Source: Neobacillus cucumis (GTDB lineage Bacteria > Bacillota > Bacilli > Bacillales > Cytobacillaceae). Taken from it: DNA of 64,000 nucleotides. The notes beneath the pieces were generated by a model, which was not told where the DNA came from, made no database searches, and saw only the letters and a program-made list of their open reading frames with translations. The position numbers were made by a program, and so were the translations under genes. Within the stretch, counting starts at the first letter, position 1; the number at the start of each line of letters is the position of its first letter. Below, one piece after another: positions 8,709-17,829 of the stretch. The DNA lies in NCBI RefSeq assembly GCF_002860255.1, contig NZ_PGVE01000064.1, forward strand, positions 124,001 to 188,000. Reading direction: 5' to 3'.

Positions 8709-9902
8709 TCACTTTAATAAGGTACAACGATGCTGAGTTAAGAAATTCTTCTTATCTTCTTCCCTTTCACTATTAGACCTTGGGATTTTGATGGGTTTCT
8801 GCAGTATAAAGCCCCTATCACTTTTCCTAGTTAGGATGTCTAACTTAATAAGAAGCTGTAGATACTCCAATAAAGCTGTTATAGGTTGTATATTCTTCAG
8901 TTGTGGAAGGTTTCGAAGGATGATCTGCTTATTTTGAATCCGCTTTTGTAATGAATCATTAACTTCCTTTATCGTGATTAAATCAAAAGGAGTCTTTTTA
9001 GCTAAAACATCAAGAAATAAATAGGTTTGCCATATAAAAGGAGGGGTTTGAATAAGGACGGAATGTTCGACAGGGAGGCCAATTTCAGGAGGCAGAAGAA
9101 AGAGGTTTAATCCTCGATTATAGACTTCTTGGAAAAATAACTTATGCTGGGTATGCGGATGAAGTGCCCAATTAAAAATAAATTTATCCATCTCTTTATT
9201 CCAACTATTTAGGGAAGGGGGATGGTTTTTCATAGGATCAAGAATGGAATCTAGTTGAATGGTTTGAAGTGGAAATGAAGATAAATGTACAAACGAATTT
9301 TTGATGGAAAAGGAGGTAATCGAATCTACTATTTGAAAGTGACGATTTTCGGAGCAATAAGCGGGTATATATAGTCTCCCAGCTGGTGAACTTCTTAAAA
9401 ATGAATATTGAAAGTTTGACAAAGAGATAAGATCTTTCCGTTTTTGATGAAGGTGTTTACTAGACATTACCCATAAGGGAATGTAACTATTCTCAAGATA
9501 GACACTGGTTCTTTTACTAAAAATCTTATCTGGTAATAATGAACACTGATACTCTAACGCATACCTTTGACCTTTATATTGAAACATAATGTCGGGGCGT
9601 TGCTGAATAGTAGGGTCATAAAACTCTAAAATGGAAGATATCTCTTGTTTAATAAGCCATTGAAAAAGCTGGCGTTTTCCTTCTAGATGTTCATAGGTTT
9701 CATTCTCGTAAATTTCACCGCATTGGCTGCCCTGATGATGGGCAAAATGGAAAATTCTTTGATCACCTAATTTTAACACCACTTTTTCCTTACAGACTGG
9801 ACAAACAAATTCTTCCTTATTACGTAATAACAAAAGGGTTTCTTTACTATAATCGTAACCAAGGCAAATCTTTTTACCTGTTTTAGTTATTGCGGTTAAC
9901 AA
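8709..9902 (-). CDS. coiA: Competence protein CoiA-like
   Basis: A 397-residue CoiA family protein, needed for DNA recombination during natural transformation in Gram-positive bacteria. The N-terminus shows a CPVCKEKV zinc-ribbon-like pair with a later HFAHH; the middle has a nuclease-like core (PDIMFQYKGQRYALEYQCS) with the D/ExQ arrangement of restriction-endonuclease folds. Starts with TTG, supported by GGAGG eight bases upstream. B. subtilis CoiA is slightly shorter. Context with mecA, comZ and med (other competence genes in this window) agrees. Confidence 0.87.
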   Translation of the reverse strand: MLTAITKTGKKICLGYDYSKETLLLLRNKEEFVCPVCKEKVVLKLGDQRIFHFAHHQGSQCGEIYENETYEHLEGKRQLFQWLIKQEISSILEFYDPTIQQRPDIMFQYKGQRYALEYQCSLLPDKIFSKRTSVYLENSYIPLWVMSSKHLHQKRKDLISLSNFQYSFLRSSPAGRLYIPAYCSENRHFQIVDSITSFSIKNSFVHLSSFPLQTIQLDSILDPMKNHPPSLNSWNKEMDKFIFNWALHPHTQHKLFFQEVYNRGLNLFLLPPEIGLPVEHSVLIQTPPFIWQTYLFLDVLAKKTPFDLITIKEVNDSLQKRIQNKQIILRNLPQLKNIQPITALLEYLQLLIKLDILTRKSDRGFILQKPIKIPRSNSEREEDKKNFLTQHRCTLLK

Positions 9903-9960
9903 TTTGCTCCCCTCCTTTTACATATATTAATTCGACTCACATCTACCATATCCCTTTTTT

Positions 9961-9997
9961 AAAAAAAGAAAACCCGCCTTTTTCTGACGAGTTTCTA
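9961..9997 (-). terminator. Terminator of cls
   Basis: On the minus strand AAACTCGTC pairs with GGCGGGTTT (two G-U pairs), followed by TTCTTTTTTT. It separates cls from coiA. Confidence 0.75.
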
Positions 9998-10008
9998 CAT
10001 TATTGCTA

Positions 10009-11553
10009 TTAAAGCAGTGGTGATAATAATCTAGCAGTTGATTCTAAAATTCTAAATCCAATATGCCTTTGTTGGAAGGTATCCAAATCAAGTTGTCTTG
10101 CATATTTTAAATCATTGATGTACTCATCAACTAACTTTTGAGTACTATTTGTTCGGTACAAAAACGCATTTACTTCAAAATTTAAGTGGAAACTCCTCAT
10201 ATCCATATTTGAAGTCCCAATTGAAGCTAATTCGTTATCAACAATAACAATTTTACTGTGCATAAATCCACGTTGATATTCATACACCTTCACACCTGCT
10301 TCAAGCAGTTCCGGAAAATACGATCTTGATGCATGAAAAACGATTCGTTTATCAGGTTTGTTTGGCACAAGCAATCTCACATCAATCCCACTTAGTGCAG
10401 CCACTTTGATCGCAGAGAATATATCTTCATCCGGGATAAAATAGGGGGAAGCAATCCAAACAGATTTTTCAGCGGATGCAATCATAGAGAAAAAGATATT
10501 TTTAATAACGCTCCATTCATTATCAGGGCCTCCAGCAATTAGCTGTACACCACCATGCCGTATGTTATCTATTTGCGGAGAAAGATACTCCGCTGTTAAA
10601 AAACTATGATTGGTCATGTAATACCAATCCTGCAAAAAGATTAGCTGTAATGTTCGAACGGCTTCACCTTTAAGCATTAAATGCGTATCTCGCCAAAAGC
10701 CGATTTCTTTATTACGGCCTAAATATTCATCACCAATGTTCAAACCGCCAACAAAGCCAATCGTCCCATCAATAACAATAATTTTCCTGTGATTACGAAA
10801 GTTAAATTTGTTATTCAAAAAAGGAAGTCTTACTGGCCCAAACGTAACGGCTTCGATACCTGCATTCCTTAAATCATTAATATAACTTTTAGAAAGCTGC
10901 CAGGAGCCAACGGCATCATAAAGAAACCGAATCCTTACTCCTTCACTTGCTTTTTGAATTAATATTTCTTTAATTTCCTGACCAATCCGATCATGGCGGA
11001 CAATATAGTATTCTAAGTGTATGTGATGTCTTGCCCTTTTTAATTGTTCCACAATATGGTGAAAAGTTTCATCTCCATTGGTTAAAACCTTTGTAGAGGT
11101 ATCAAAGGAAATAGGACTATTCCCTAGTTTTTGAGCCAAGTGAAATAGTTTTCCCTGATGCTGGCCCATTAAACTCAACTTCTCCTGGCTTCTTGGATCA
11201 TCCTCACCTTCCACTGTTAAAAATGCCTGCTTATCAAGAAAGTACTTTTTTCTGAACATCCTTTCCTTCCGATAATTACGCCCAAATAAAAGATAAAAAA
11301 TAAATCCAATAAGCGGAAAACTGCCTAATACCACTAACCAGGTAATAGTCTGTGTAGGGTGACGATTTTCAAGGAAAATGACAAACCCGATAAAAATGAC
11401 AGACAAACTAATTAAAACACTCAAAAATCCGAAAATGCCGCTTTCCAATTGATCTTTAAAGAAAAACAATAGTCCGGATAAAACTGCTAAAAATAATAAC
11501 ACCCTTACCGTGTTTTTCAGTGTACTCACCTGCCAAACAATCAATTGTAACAT
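10009..11553 (-). CDS. cls: Cardiolipin synthase, two-HKD phospholipase D type
   Basis: A 514-residue bacterial cardiolipin synthase joining two phosphatidylglycerols at the membrane. Two or three N-terminal hydrophobic segments (about residues 15-32, 42-61 and 70-90) precede two HKD catalytic motifs at His255 (HRKIIVID) and His432 (HSKIVIVD), each followed by GG/GS and N. Start codon is uncertain: the first ATG is just after the mecA terminator hairpin and lacks a clear ribosome site, while an AGGTGAG lies about 24 bases inside. The gene sits between mecA and coiA, an arrangement I recall from other Bacillaceae but not B. subtilis. Confidence 0.92.
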   Translation of the reverse strand: MLQLIVWQVSTLKNTVRVLLFLAVLSGLLFFFKDQLESGIFGFLSVLISLSVIFIGFVIFLENRHPTQTITWLVVLGSFPLIGFIFYLLFGRNYRKERMFRKKYFLDKQAFLTVEGEDDPRSQEKLSLMGQHQGKLFHLAQKLGNSPISFDTSTKVLTNGDETFHHIVEQLKRARHHIHLEYYIVRHDRIGQEIKEILIQKASEGVRIRFLYDAVGSWQLSKSYINDLRNAGIEAVTFGPVRLPFLNNKFNFRNHRKIIVIDGTIGFVGGLNIGDEYLGRNKEIGFWRDTHLMLKGEAVRTLQLIFLQDWYYMTNHSFLTAEYLSPQIDNIRHGGVQLIAGGPDNEWSVIKNIFFSMIASAEKSVWIASPYFIPDEDIFSAIKVAALSGIDVRLLVPNKPDKRIVFHASRSYFPELLEAGVKVYEYQRGFMHSKIVIVDNELASIGTSNMDMRSFHLNFEVNAFLYRTNSTQKLVDEYINDLKYARQLDLDTFQQRHIGFRILESTARLLSPLL

Positions 11554-11555
11554 AA

Positions 11556-11590
11556 GATAAAAAGACCGATTTCAAATGTGAAATCGGTAT
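11556..11590 (-). terminator. Terminator of mecA
   Basis: Perfect 10 bp arms, ACCGATTTCA and TGAAATCGGT, with a 4-base loop, followed on the minus strand by CTTTTT. It lies between mecA and cls, only a few bases before the annotated cls start. Confidence 0.8.
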
Positions 11591-11595
11591 AATTA

Positions 11596-12270
11596 TTAGC
11601 TAAAATATTTACGTAATTCCGTGAAAACATTCTTTGGAATAATCTCTTTTCCATATTCTTGAATTCGATGAATCGTCAACTGTGTTTCATAGCCGTATTC
11701 CAGTAGGACACTGAGAATATCATCAATTTCATCTTCTTCATATAAATCTTCTGGAAATTCAGTATATAAATAATACTTTCCTTCAAAGTGATAAAGCTTT
11801 GTATCTAAATTATCTAAACCTTCTCGATTCGATAAACTAATAATATCCTCAAAATCCTTAAAGGCAAGAAGGAATTCCAAAGTATCTTCCTCAAGCATTA
11901 ATTCATCTTCATCTGAATGATGAGGTGTAAAATGTTGATCAAGCAACTCTTCTATTTTATCATCAACGGGAATGTCCTTTATTTTGTCATTAGGGATAGG
12001 GAGCTCAAACTTTTGTCCGTCTTTTGAAAGTTGGGCCTTTGTAACAAGAACCTCTAACCCTTTATCAAGTGCTTGGACTTGAATCCATAGTGGGCCTTCA
12101 ACGACAAAATCCTCCTCACCATGAACTTCATCCATCATTTCCCAAAAGAGTTCCTCACTGCGTTCCCGATTGTACCAAATTTCTTCGCGATCAAAGCCTC
12201 TCTCCTCAATATCACCATAGGAAATGTAGAATTTCACAGTATATTCGTCAATTCGTTCAATCTCCAACAT
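11596..12270 (-). CDS. mecA: Adaptor protein MecA
   Basis: A 224-residue ClpC adaptor. MecA presents ComK and other substrates to ClpCP and promotes ClpC assembly. The N-terminal substrate-binding domain (MLEIERIDEYTVKFYISYGDIEERGF) and the acidic linker around residues 115-135 (HSDEDELMLEEDTLE), followed by the ClpC-binding C-terminal domain, are all visible. Length fits the family (about 218-225). Strong ribosome site GGGAGAGG upstream. It lies next to spx, a relevant neighbour because both belong to the Clp regulatory network. Confidence 0.95.
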   Translation of the reverse strand: MLEIERIDEYTVKFYISYGDIEERGFDREEIWYNRERSEELFWEMMDEVHGEEDFVVEGPLWIQVQALDKGLEVLVTKAQLSKDGQKFELPIPNDKIKDIPVDDKIEELLDQHFTPHHSDEDELMLEEDTLEFLLAFKDFEDIISLSNREGLDNLDTKLYHFEGKYYLYTEFPEDLYEEDEIDDILSVLLEYGYETQLTIHRIQEYGKEIIPKNVFTELRKYFS

Positions 12271-12542
12271 AACCTCTCCCTTCCGTTTCCATATTGAAGG
12301 GACTAAATACCCCCAAGCAGATAATACTATTATGATTTACATCTAAAAAAGGAAATACTCTTGTACTTTCATTTTATGACAAAAGTACTTAGATGGGAAA
12401 TAAAAAACAATAAAATCTTAAAAACCGTTAGTTAGCCTAATGATTAATATAAGATATTCCTTTTATAATAGCAAAATGAGTAATAATTTACAAATTTAAT
12501 GCGTATGACAAAAAAAGACCTTCCTAGAGAAGGTCTTAGTAT
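12271..12542. other. mecA-spx intergenic region
   Basis: AT-rich and without a coding frame of note. It holds the spx terminator at its right end and an imperfect inverted repeat (GTACTTT and AAAGTAC, about 12365-12390) that could lie in the mecA promoter region. No sure promoter was assigned. Confidence 0.5.
12510..12539 (-). terminator. Terminator of spx
   Basis: Arms AAGACCTTC and GAAGGTCTT, followed by TTTTTTT on the minus strand, just after the spx stop codon. Confidence 0.85.
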
Positions 12543-12938
12543 TTAGTTAACCATTTTCTGCGCTTCACGCAATTGAAAAGTTCTAACTCTTCTAGGCAAA
12601 AAGCGTCTAATTTCATCTTCATTATAACCAACTTGTAAACGTTTCTCATCAATAATAATTGGTCGGCGCAATAAACCTGGATTTTCTTTAATTAATTTAA
12701 ATAAATCTTGCAGCGGCATTGCATCTAAATTTACATCTAATTTTTGAAATGTTTTTGAGCGAGTTGAGATGATTTCATCAGTACCATCTTCTGTCATTCT
12801 TAGAATTTCTTTAATCTCGTCCATTGATAGTGGCTCAGAGAAAATATTTCTTTCTTTGTATGGAATTTCATGCTCTTCTAACCATGATTTTGCTTTTCTA
12901 CATGATGTACAACTTGGTGAAGTGTATAGTGTTACCAT
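12543..12938 (-). CDS. spx: Transcriptional regulator Spx
   Basis: A 131-residue ArsC-family protein. Spx binds the alpha subunit of RNA polymerase and switches transcription on thiol stress. The redox CxxC is at residues 10-13 ([10 protein letters not shown]), and the typical [25 protein letters not shown] segment gives the family its C-terminal half. Its level is set by ClpXP with the YjbH adaptor, whose gene is at 5.2 kb. The upstream region is long (563 bp), consistent with several promoters as known in B. subtilis, but none was assigned. It has its own terminator. Confidence 0.96.
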   Translation of the reverse strand: MVTLYTSPSCTSCRKAKSWLEEHEIPYKERNIFSEPLSMDEIKEILRMTEDGTDEIISTRSKTFQKLDVNLDAMPLQDLFKLIKENPGLLRRPIIIDEKRLQVGYNEDEIRRFLPRRVRTFQLREAQKMVN

Positions 12939-13501
12939 CCGTTCTTCACACTCCTCTTTAATTTACATACTTGTAATTTCTTATATAGTCATGTACCCAA
13001 TTTTATTGTGGAAGAAACCCTTTTCGTAATTAAAATAATTATAAATAAGTAATTTCTATCATAAATTATACACCACTGTTTTAAAAAAAGGTATCCCTTT
13101 TTAAAAAATAATATCGACAAGGAGCTCTTCCAATTCATTAGATTTTCATTATATTAGACGAATATTCTCCTAAAAAGTTTCATATTTTTTATTATAGTGC
13201 ATGCAAATTATAATAAATATTACTTTCAATAGTAAAATGTTCGTAATCAGCATGTATTCTCTGTGGGTATTTTAGAATATAAAAGAATGATTCCTTTTAC
13301 TGCCTTCATTGTATTAGTCATTTCTTAATTTATTCTTAACATCCATTCTCAATTAAACGCCATTTAGTGAAAACGTATTCATTTTAAAATAACTTTCTCT
13401 TTTTTTTACTTTCATTAAAATGTAAGTTCTTTTAAAATATAGGTAAGGGCAAAAATATAAGTTAAAACTTTCTTTCATCACTCACAACTGGAGGGTTTAT
13501 A
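12939..13501. other. Long AT-rich intergenic region upstream of spx and of the gene at 13502
   Basis: The 563 bases separate two divergently read genes. No frame with a ribosome site, no repeat and no convincing operator was seen. It likely contains the spx promoters (minus) and that of the small gene at 13502 (plus). Confidence 0.5.
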
Positions 13502-13687
13502 ATGGGAGCATACATAACAGATTTAACAATGGTTGCCATACTAATTATAGGTATTACTGCTTTTATGGGAGTAATAACCAACGGCATAGGAGAAAAAATC
13601 TTTGGCGGTAAGAAAAGAACTCAATTTACCAGTGAAAGTGCAAAATACCAAACTGGCTGGAAAGCAGTCGGAGGTAAAAAGAATTAG
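13502..13687 (+). CDS. Small membrane protein of unknown function
   Basis: Sixty-one residues, starting at an ATG with GGAGG eight bases upstream (CTGGAGGGTTTATA). One hydrophobic helix covers about residues 8-27 (LTMVAILIIGITAFMGVI); the rest is polar and basic, ending KAVGGKKN. I do not recognise the family. A bidirectional terminator shared with the opp operon follows within 10 bases. The strong ribosome site, own terminator and normal codon use make it a likely real gene. In B. subtilis the spx neighbours at this place are yjbC and yjbB, which this is not. Confidence 0.7.
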   Translation: MGAYITDLTMVAILIIGITAFMGVITNGIGEKIFGGKKRTQFTSESAKYQTGWKAVGGKKN

Positions 13688-13692
13688 ATACT

Positions 13693-13731
13693 AAAAAAAC
13701 GATCTCAATTATAAATCGAGATCGTTTTTTC
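13693..13731. terminator. Bidirectional terminator between the 13502 gene and oppF
   Basis: Arms AAAAAACGATCTC and GAGATCGTTTTTT enclose an 11-base loop, with T runs on both strands. Confidence 0.9.
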
Positions 13732-14673
13732 TTATTTCTTAGAATTAGCTTGATATTGTTTAAATTCTTTTTCTGAACAAAGGACAAAGTGACCAGGCGT
13801 GACTTCCCTAAATTCAATAACCTCATTGTCAGCATAATTGTGGCTTGCTGGGTCATAGGTTTTTCGTTTTCTAGTCCGCTCACTAATTGGATCTGGAGCT
13901 GGAATAGCAGATAATAGTGACTGCGTATAAGGGTGAAGAGGATTCTTATAAAGCTCATCTGCAGGTGCAAGCTCTACCATCTTACCGAAATACATAACAC
14001 CGATCCGATCACTAATATATTTAACCATGGATAAATCATGCGCAATAAACAGATATGTTAACCCTTTTTCTTTTTGAAGCTTTTTCATTAAGTTAACAAC
14101 CTGTGCTTGAATCGATACATCTAATGCAGAGATTGGTTCATCAGCAATAATAAATTCAGGCTCAACTGCTAGCGCTCGAGCAATTCCAATCCGCTGACGC
14201 TGCCCGCCACTAAATTCATGGGGATAACGGTTCGCGTGTTCTCTGTTTAAACCAACTGTTTCCAGTAGTTCATAAACACGGTTCATCCGATCTTCCTTGT
14301 TTTTTGCCAATCCATGAATATCAATCCCCTCGGCAATTACATCTGCAATTTTTAACCTTGGGTTTAATGAAGCATATGGGTCTTGGAAGATCATTTGCAT
14401 TTTTCGGTTAAATTCTTTTAATTGCTTTTTAGATTTTTTCCCATGGACATTTACACCATCGTATAACACTTCTCCACCTGTAGCATCATATAATCGAATA
14501 ATAGTTCGACCAGTAGTGGATTTTCCGCAGCCTGACTCACCAACAAGGCCCATTACCTCACCTTTGTATATATCAAAGCTGACATTATCAACAGCCCTTA
14601 CTTCATTTGGTTTTCCAGGATTGAAATATTGCTGTAAATTTTTAATTTCAAGTAATTTCTCACTTTGTGCCAT
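13732..14673 (-). CDS. oppF: Oligopeptide ABC transporter ATP-binding protein OppF
   Basis: A 313-residue ABC ATPase. Walker A GESGCGKST, signature LSGGQ-like FSGGQRQRIGIARAL, and Walker B FIIADEP are all present, and the C-terminal oligopeptide/dipeptide extension (LHPYTQSLLSAIPAPDP) places it in the OppF class. With OppD it energises peptide uptake through the OppBC channel. It starts directly at the end of oppD (no gap), so the two are translationally linked. Last gene of oppABCDF and followed by a strong terminator. The final C-terminal region (CSEKEFKQYQ) carries the conserved cysteine of this subfamily. Confidence 0.95.
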   Translation of the reverse strand: MAQSEKLLEIKNLQQYFNPGKPNEVRAVDNVSFDIYKGEVMGLVGESGCGKSTTGRTIIRLYDATGGEVLYDGVNVHGKKSKKQLKEFNRKMQMIFQDPYASLNPRLKIADVIAEGIDIHGLAKNKEDRMNRVYELLETVGLNREHANRYPHEFSGGQRQRIGIARALAVEPEFIIADEPISALDVSIQAQVVNLMKKLQKEKGLTYLFIAHDLSMVKYISDRIGVMYFGKMVELAPADELYKNPLHPYTQSLLSAIPAPDPISERTRKRKTYDPASHNYADNEVIEFREVTPGHFVLCSEKEFKQYQANSKK

Positions 14674-15744
14674 CTATTTCTCCCCCTTTTTCCCAGGGAA
14701 TTTACCTGCTCCAACTGTACCTACATATTGACTCTGACGTCTCTTAACCGCTTCAGGCGGCTCTACCTTTGGTGCATCTGGATGTAATAACCATGTAGCT
14801 GCATAGTGTGTATCTGAAACTTTAAAGAATGGAGGTTCCTGCTCCAAGTCAATTTTCATCACATATGGGTTACGTGGTGCAAACGCATCACCTTTTGGAG
14901 GGTCCAATAAATCCGGTGGAGTACCTGAAATTGAAAATAATTCCTCATCGTCTGTATCCATATCCGGCATTGAACTAATAAGTCCCCATGTATAAGGATG
15001 CTGCGGATTATAAAAAATTTCATCCGCTGTACCAATTTCAACTATTTTACCACCATACATAACTGCCACACGGTCGGCGACATTTGCCACTACACCTAGA
15101 TCATGTGTAATAAAGATAATGGAAGTATCAATTTTCTTTTGTAGATCCTTCATTAATTCTAAGATTTGCGCTTGGATAGTTACATCAAGTGCAGTTGTAG
15201 GTTCATCAGCGATTAGAATCTTAGGGTTACATGCTAATGCAATGGCTATAACAACCCTTTGTCTCATCCCGCCTGAGAATTGGTGTGGATATTGGTCAAC
15301 ACGAATTTCAGGTTTGGGAATACCAACAAGTTTTAAAAGATCGATCGCTCTTTCTCTTGCAGCATGTCTGCTCATATTTTGATGTTTAATAAGCGGCTCC
15401 ATGATTTGGTTACCAATTTTCATCGTCGGATTTAACGAAGTCATTGGATCTTGGAAAATCATTGAGATATCTTTTCCGCGAATTTTTTGCATCTCTTTAT
15501 CTTTTAACTTGGTTAAATCCTTGCCTTCAAAAAGAATTTGGCCGTTTTTAATTTCTGAATTGTGTTCAGGAAGTAAACGCATGATTGATTTGGTGGTTAC
15601 AGATTTTCCGGAACCTGACTCACCTACAATGGCTAACGTTTCTCCATTATATAAATCAAAACTTACGCCGCGGATAGCTTTAACTTCACCCGAAAACGTA
15701 TGAAAAGAAATATTCAAATCCTTTACTTCTAAAACTTTCTCCAT
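14674..15744 (-). CDS. oppD: Oligopeptide ABC transporter ATP-binding protein OppD
   Basis: A 356-residue ABC ATPase. Walker A GESGSGKSV, signature FSGGMRQRVVIAIAL and Walker B ILIADEPTTALD are intact. The oligopeptide transporter C-terminal segment (NPQHPYTWGLISSMPD) followed by PPKGDAFAPRNPY is typical of OppD. It pairs with OppF. The gene is 17 bases downstream of oppC and immediately precedes oppF. In Bacillus the Opp system imports nutrient peptides and signalling peptides for competence and sporulation. Confidence 0.95.
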   Translation of the reverse strand: MEKVLEVKDLNISFHTFSGEVKAIRGVSFDLYNGETLAIVGESGSGKSVTTKSIMRLLPEHNSEIKNGQILFEGKDLTKLKDKEMQKIRGKDISMIFQDPMTSLNPTMKIGNQIMEPLIKHQNMSRHAARERAIDLLKLVGIPKPEIRVDQYPHQFSGGMRQRVVIAIALACNPKILIADEPTTALDVTIQAQILELMKDLQKKIDTSIIFITHDLGVVANVADRVAVMYGGKIVEIGTADEIFYNPQHPYTWGLISSMPDMDTDDEELFSISGTPPDLLDPPKGDAFAPRNPYVMKIDLEQEPPFFKVSDTHYAATWLLHPDAPKVEPPEAVKRRQSQYVGTVGAGKFPGKKGEK

Positions 15745-15761
15745 TTATATCCACCTGCCTT

Positions 15762-16790
15762 CTAATCACGCATTTTTGGATCCAATGCATCACGTAATCC
15801 GTCTGCAACAAGGTTGAAGCATACCATGATTAACGCAATCATAATGGAAGGAATAATCATTTGATATGGAAAAGCAATCATTGACTTAAATCCAGCATTT
15901 ACTAATGTACCTAAAGATGCATGTGGTTCTTGTAATCCTAACCCAATAAAGCTTAGAAATGCTTCAAAGAAAATAGCATTTGGGATGGAAAACATCGTAT
16001 TTATAATAATGACACCAAACATATTCGGAATCATATGTTTAAAAATAATAGACGAATCTGAAGCACCTAAAGTTTTAGCTGCCAGAACAAATTCTTGACC
16101 TTTAAATTTTAATACTTGTGCACGAACCACACGGGCCATACTAGTCCATCCCGTAATGGTTAAGGCAATTATAATTGGGATAATACCCGGTTTTAATACG
16201 AGAATCATCAAAACAACCACAATTAAGTTTGGTATGCCCACTATAATCTCGATAATCCTCTGCATTATACTATCTGTCCGACCACCCAAATAACCTGAAA
16301 TGGCTCCATAGGCAACCCCGATGGCCATATCGATTAAAGCTGCCATGAAGGCAATAAATAACGATACTTGTGTGCCTTTCCAAACACGTGCAAATTGGTC
16401 ACGACCTAAATTATCCGTACCAAACCAATAATATTCATCCACCTTACGGACTTCGTAGGCGTTATATTTAGTTCCATCTCTTCTACTCAAAGTACCGTCA
16501 AACGGAAGCCAGTGAACATTTTCTAATCCTTGAATGCGTGGTGGCAAGTTATTATGTTTAGTGTTTTGCGTATCGTAGGCATATGGTGTAATCATCGGTC
16601 CCACAAAGGCCATAATAATCATAATAACCAAAATGATCATGCTGACTACTGCACCTTTATTTTTCCTGACTCTTAACCATGAATCCTGCCAGAAATTCAA
16701 ACTAGGTTTAGCGATTTTTTCACTTTTTGATGGATCTATATGGGCAGGAGCGAACATATCTTTTGTGAGATTTAATTCTTTGTTGCTCAT
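15762..16790 (-). CDS. oppC: Oligopeptide ABC transporter permease OppC
   Basis: A 342-residue permease with an N-terminal helix (about residues 45-67), a periplasm-like external loop of about 60 residues, and then five helices. The binding-protein-dependent transport motif (EFVLAAKTLGASDSSIIFKHMIPN) that docks on the ATPases is present. It begins within the last codons of oppB (ATGA overlap), indicating translational coupling. Forms the translocation channel with OppB. Confidence 0.94.
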   Translation of the reverse strand: MSNKELNLTKDMFAPAHIDPSKSEKIAKPSLNFWQDSWLRVRKNKGAVVSMIILVIMIIMAFVGPMITPYAYDTQNTKHNNLPPRIQGLENVHWLPFDGTLSRRDGTKYNAYEVRKVDEYYWFGTDNLGRDQFARVWKGTQVSLFIAFMAALIDMAIGVAYGAISGYLGGRTDSIMQRIIEIIVGIPNLIVVVLMILVLKPGIIPIIIALTITGWTSMARVVRAQVLKFKGQEFVLAAKTLGASDSSIIFKHMIPNMFGVIIINTMFSIPNAIFFEAFLSFIGLGLQEPHASLGTLVNAGFKSMIAFPYQMIIPSIMIALIMVCFNLVADGLRDALDPKMRD

Positions 16791-17725
16791 TTAGATTTCC
16801 CCCCCGATACACGAATACGTGGGTCGATGATTCCATAAAGAATATCAACAATCAAGATAACAACGATAAATAGTACAGCAAATAAAATATTTGTTCCCAT
16901 AATGACTGGGTAGTCGTTCATATTAATAGATTTAACGAACTGCTCACCAATTCCTGGAATCCCAAAGATTTGCTCAATAACTAGGGAACCAGTCATTAAG
17001 CTGACTGCTAATGGCCCTAAGACAGTTACTACAGGAATAAGGGCATTTCTTAATGCATGCTTAAAGCTAATTTGCCAACGGCTTGCACCTTTAGCTTTTG
17101 CCAAGGTAATATAATCAGACCCTAAAACCTCAACCATTTCCGTACGCATAAAACGTGCTGCGATTGAAATAGGGAACATTGCTAATGCAATAGTAGGAAG
17201 AATGGTATATTCCGGACCTTTCCATAACATTACCGGAAGCCAGCCTAATTTAACCGCAATATAATATTGCATTAATCCTGCAAAAATAAATGAAGGAATA
17301 GATTTTCCAACTACTGCGATAAATGTAGCACCATAGTCTACCCATGTATTTTGCTTTAAAGCCGAAACCACACCTAATAAAATACCTAAAATTGAACCAA
17401 CTATCATTGCCTGCAAACCTAATTGAGCTGAAGGTCCAAGACGATTAGCAATAAGTTCTGTTACTGGGGTATTATCAAATTGGAAGGAAACTCCTAAATC
17501 CCCTTTTACCAAATTCACCATATAATTAAAATATTGAACAGGCACGGGGTCGTTCAAGCCATATTTATCCAACAGAATATTTCGCTGAACTTCAGTTAGT
17601 TTTTCGAAGTTATTAAAAGGACTACCAGGAATTAGCTTCATGAGGAAAAAAGTAAGCGATGTTACAACAAAAAGTGTAATGATCATATAGCCAACACGTT
17701 TTAATATATATCTGACCATGCCCAC
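16787..17725 (-). CDS. oppB: Oligopeptide ABC transporter permease OppB
   Basis: A 312-residue permease with six predicted helices. The coupling-loop motif is YITLAKAKGASRWQISFKHALRN. The N-terminus, MVRYILKRVGYMIITLFVV, is typical of the DppB/OppB group. It is 104 bases after oppA, separated by a hairpin with a T run that would let only part of the transcripts continue; this fits the greater need for the binding protein. RBS AGGAGG precedes the ATG. Confidence 0.94.
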   Translation of the reverse strand: MGMVRYILKRVGYMIITLFVVTSLTFFLMKLIPGSPFNNFEKLTEVQRNILLDKYGLNDPVPVQYFNYMVNLVKGDLGVSFQFDNTPVTELIANRLGPSAQLGLQAMIVGSILGILLGVVSALKQNTWVDYGATFIAVVGKSIPSFIFAGLMQYYIAVKLGWLPVMLWKGPEYTILPTIALAMFPISIAARFMRTEMVEVLGSDYITLAKAKGASRWQISFKHALRNALIPVVTVLGPLAVSLMTGSLVIEQIFGIPGIGEQFVKSINMNDYPVIMGTNILFAVLFIVVILIVDILYGIIDPRIRVSGGKSK

Positions 17726-17777
17726 ACCTCCTAATTAGTTAAATTTTCGACATTTTACGACAATTCTCGTACAGGTA

Positions 17778-17816
17778 AAAAGAGAGTATATTCTTTAAAA
17801 TATACTCTCTTTTTAT
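17778..17816 (-). terminator. Hairpin between oppA and oppB, probable partial terminator
   Basis: On the minus strand arms AGAGAGTATATT and AATATACTCTCT are followed by TTTTT. Because the downstream genes belong to the same transport system, read-through is expected; the structure would raise oppA mRNA over oppBCDF. Confidence 0.75.
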
Positions 17817-17829
17817 TTAATTATAGTTA

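Noticed and set aside
13626..13970. 114-residue minus-strand frame over the end of oppF
   Set aside because: Another frame of oppF plus the terminator; no ribosome site.
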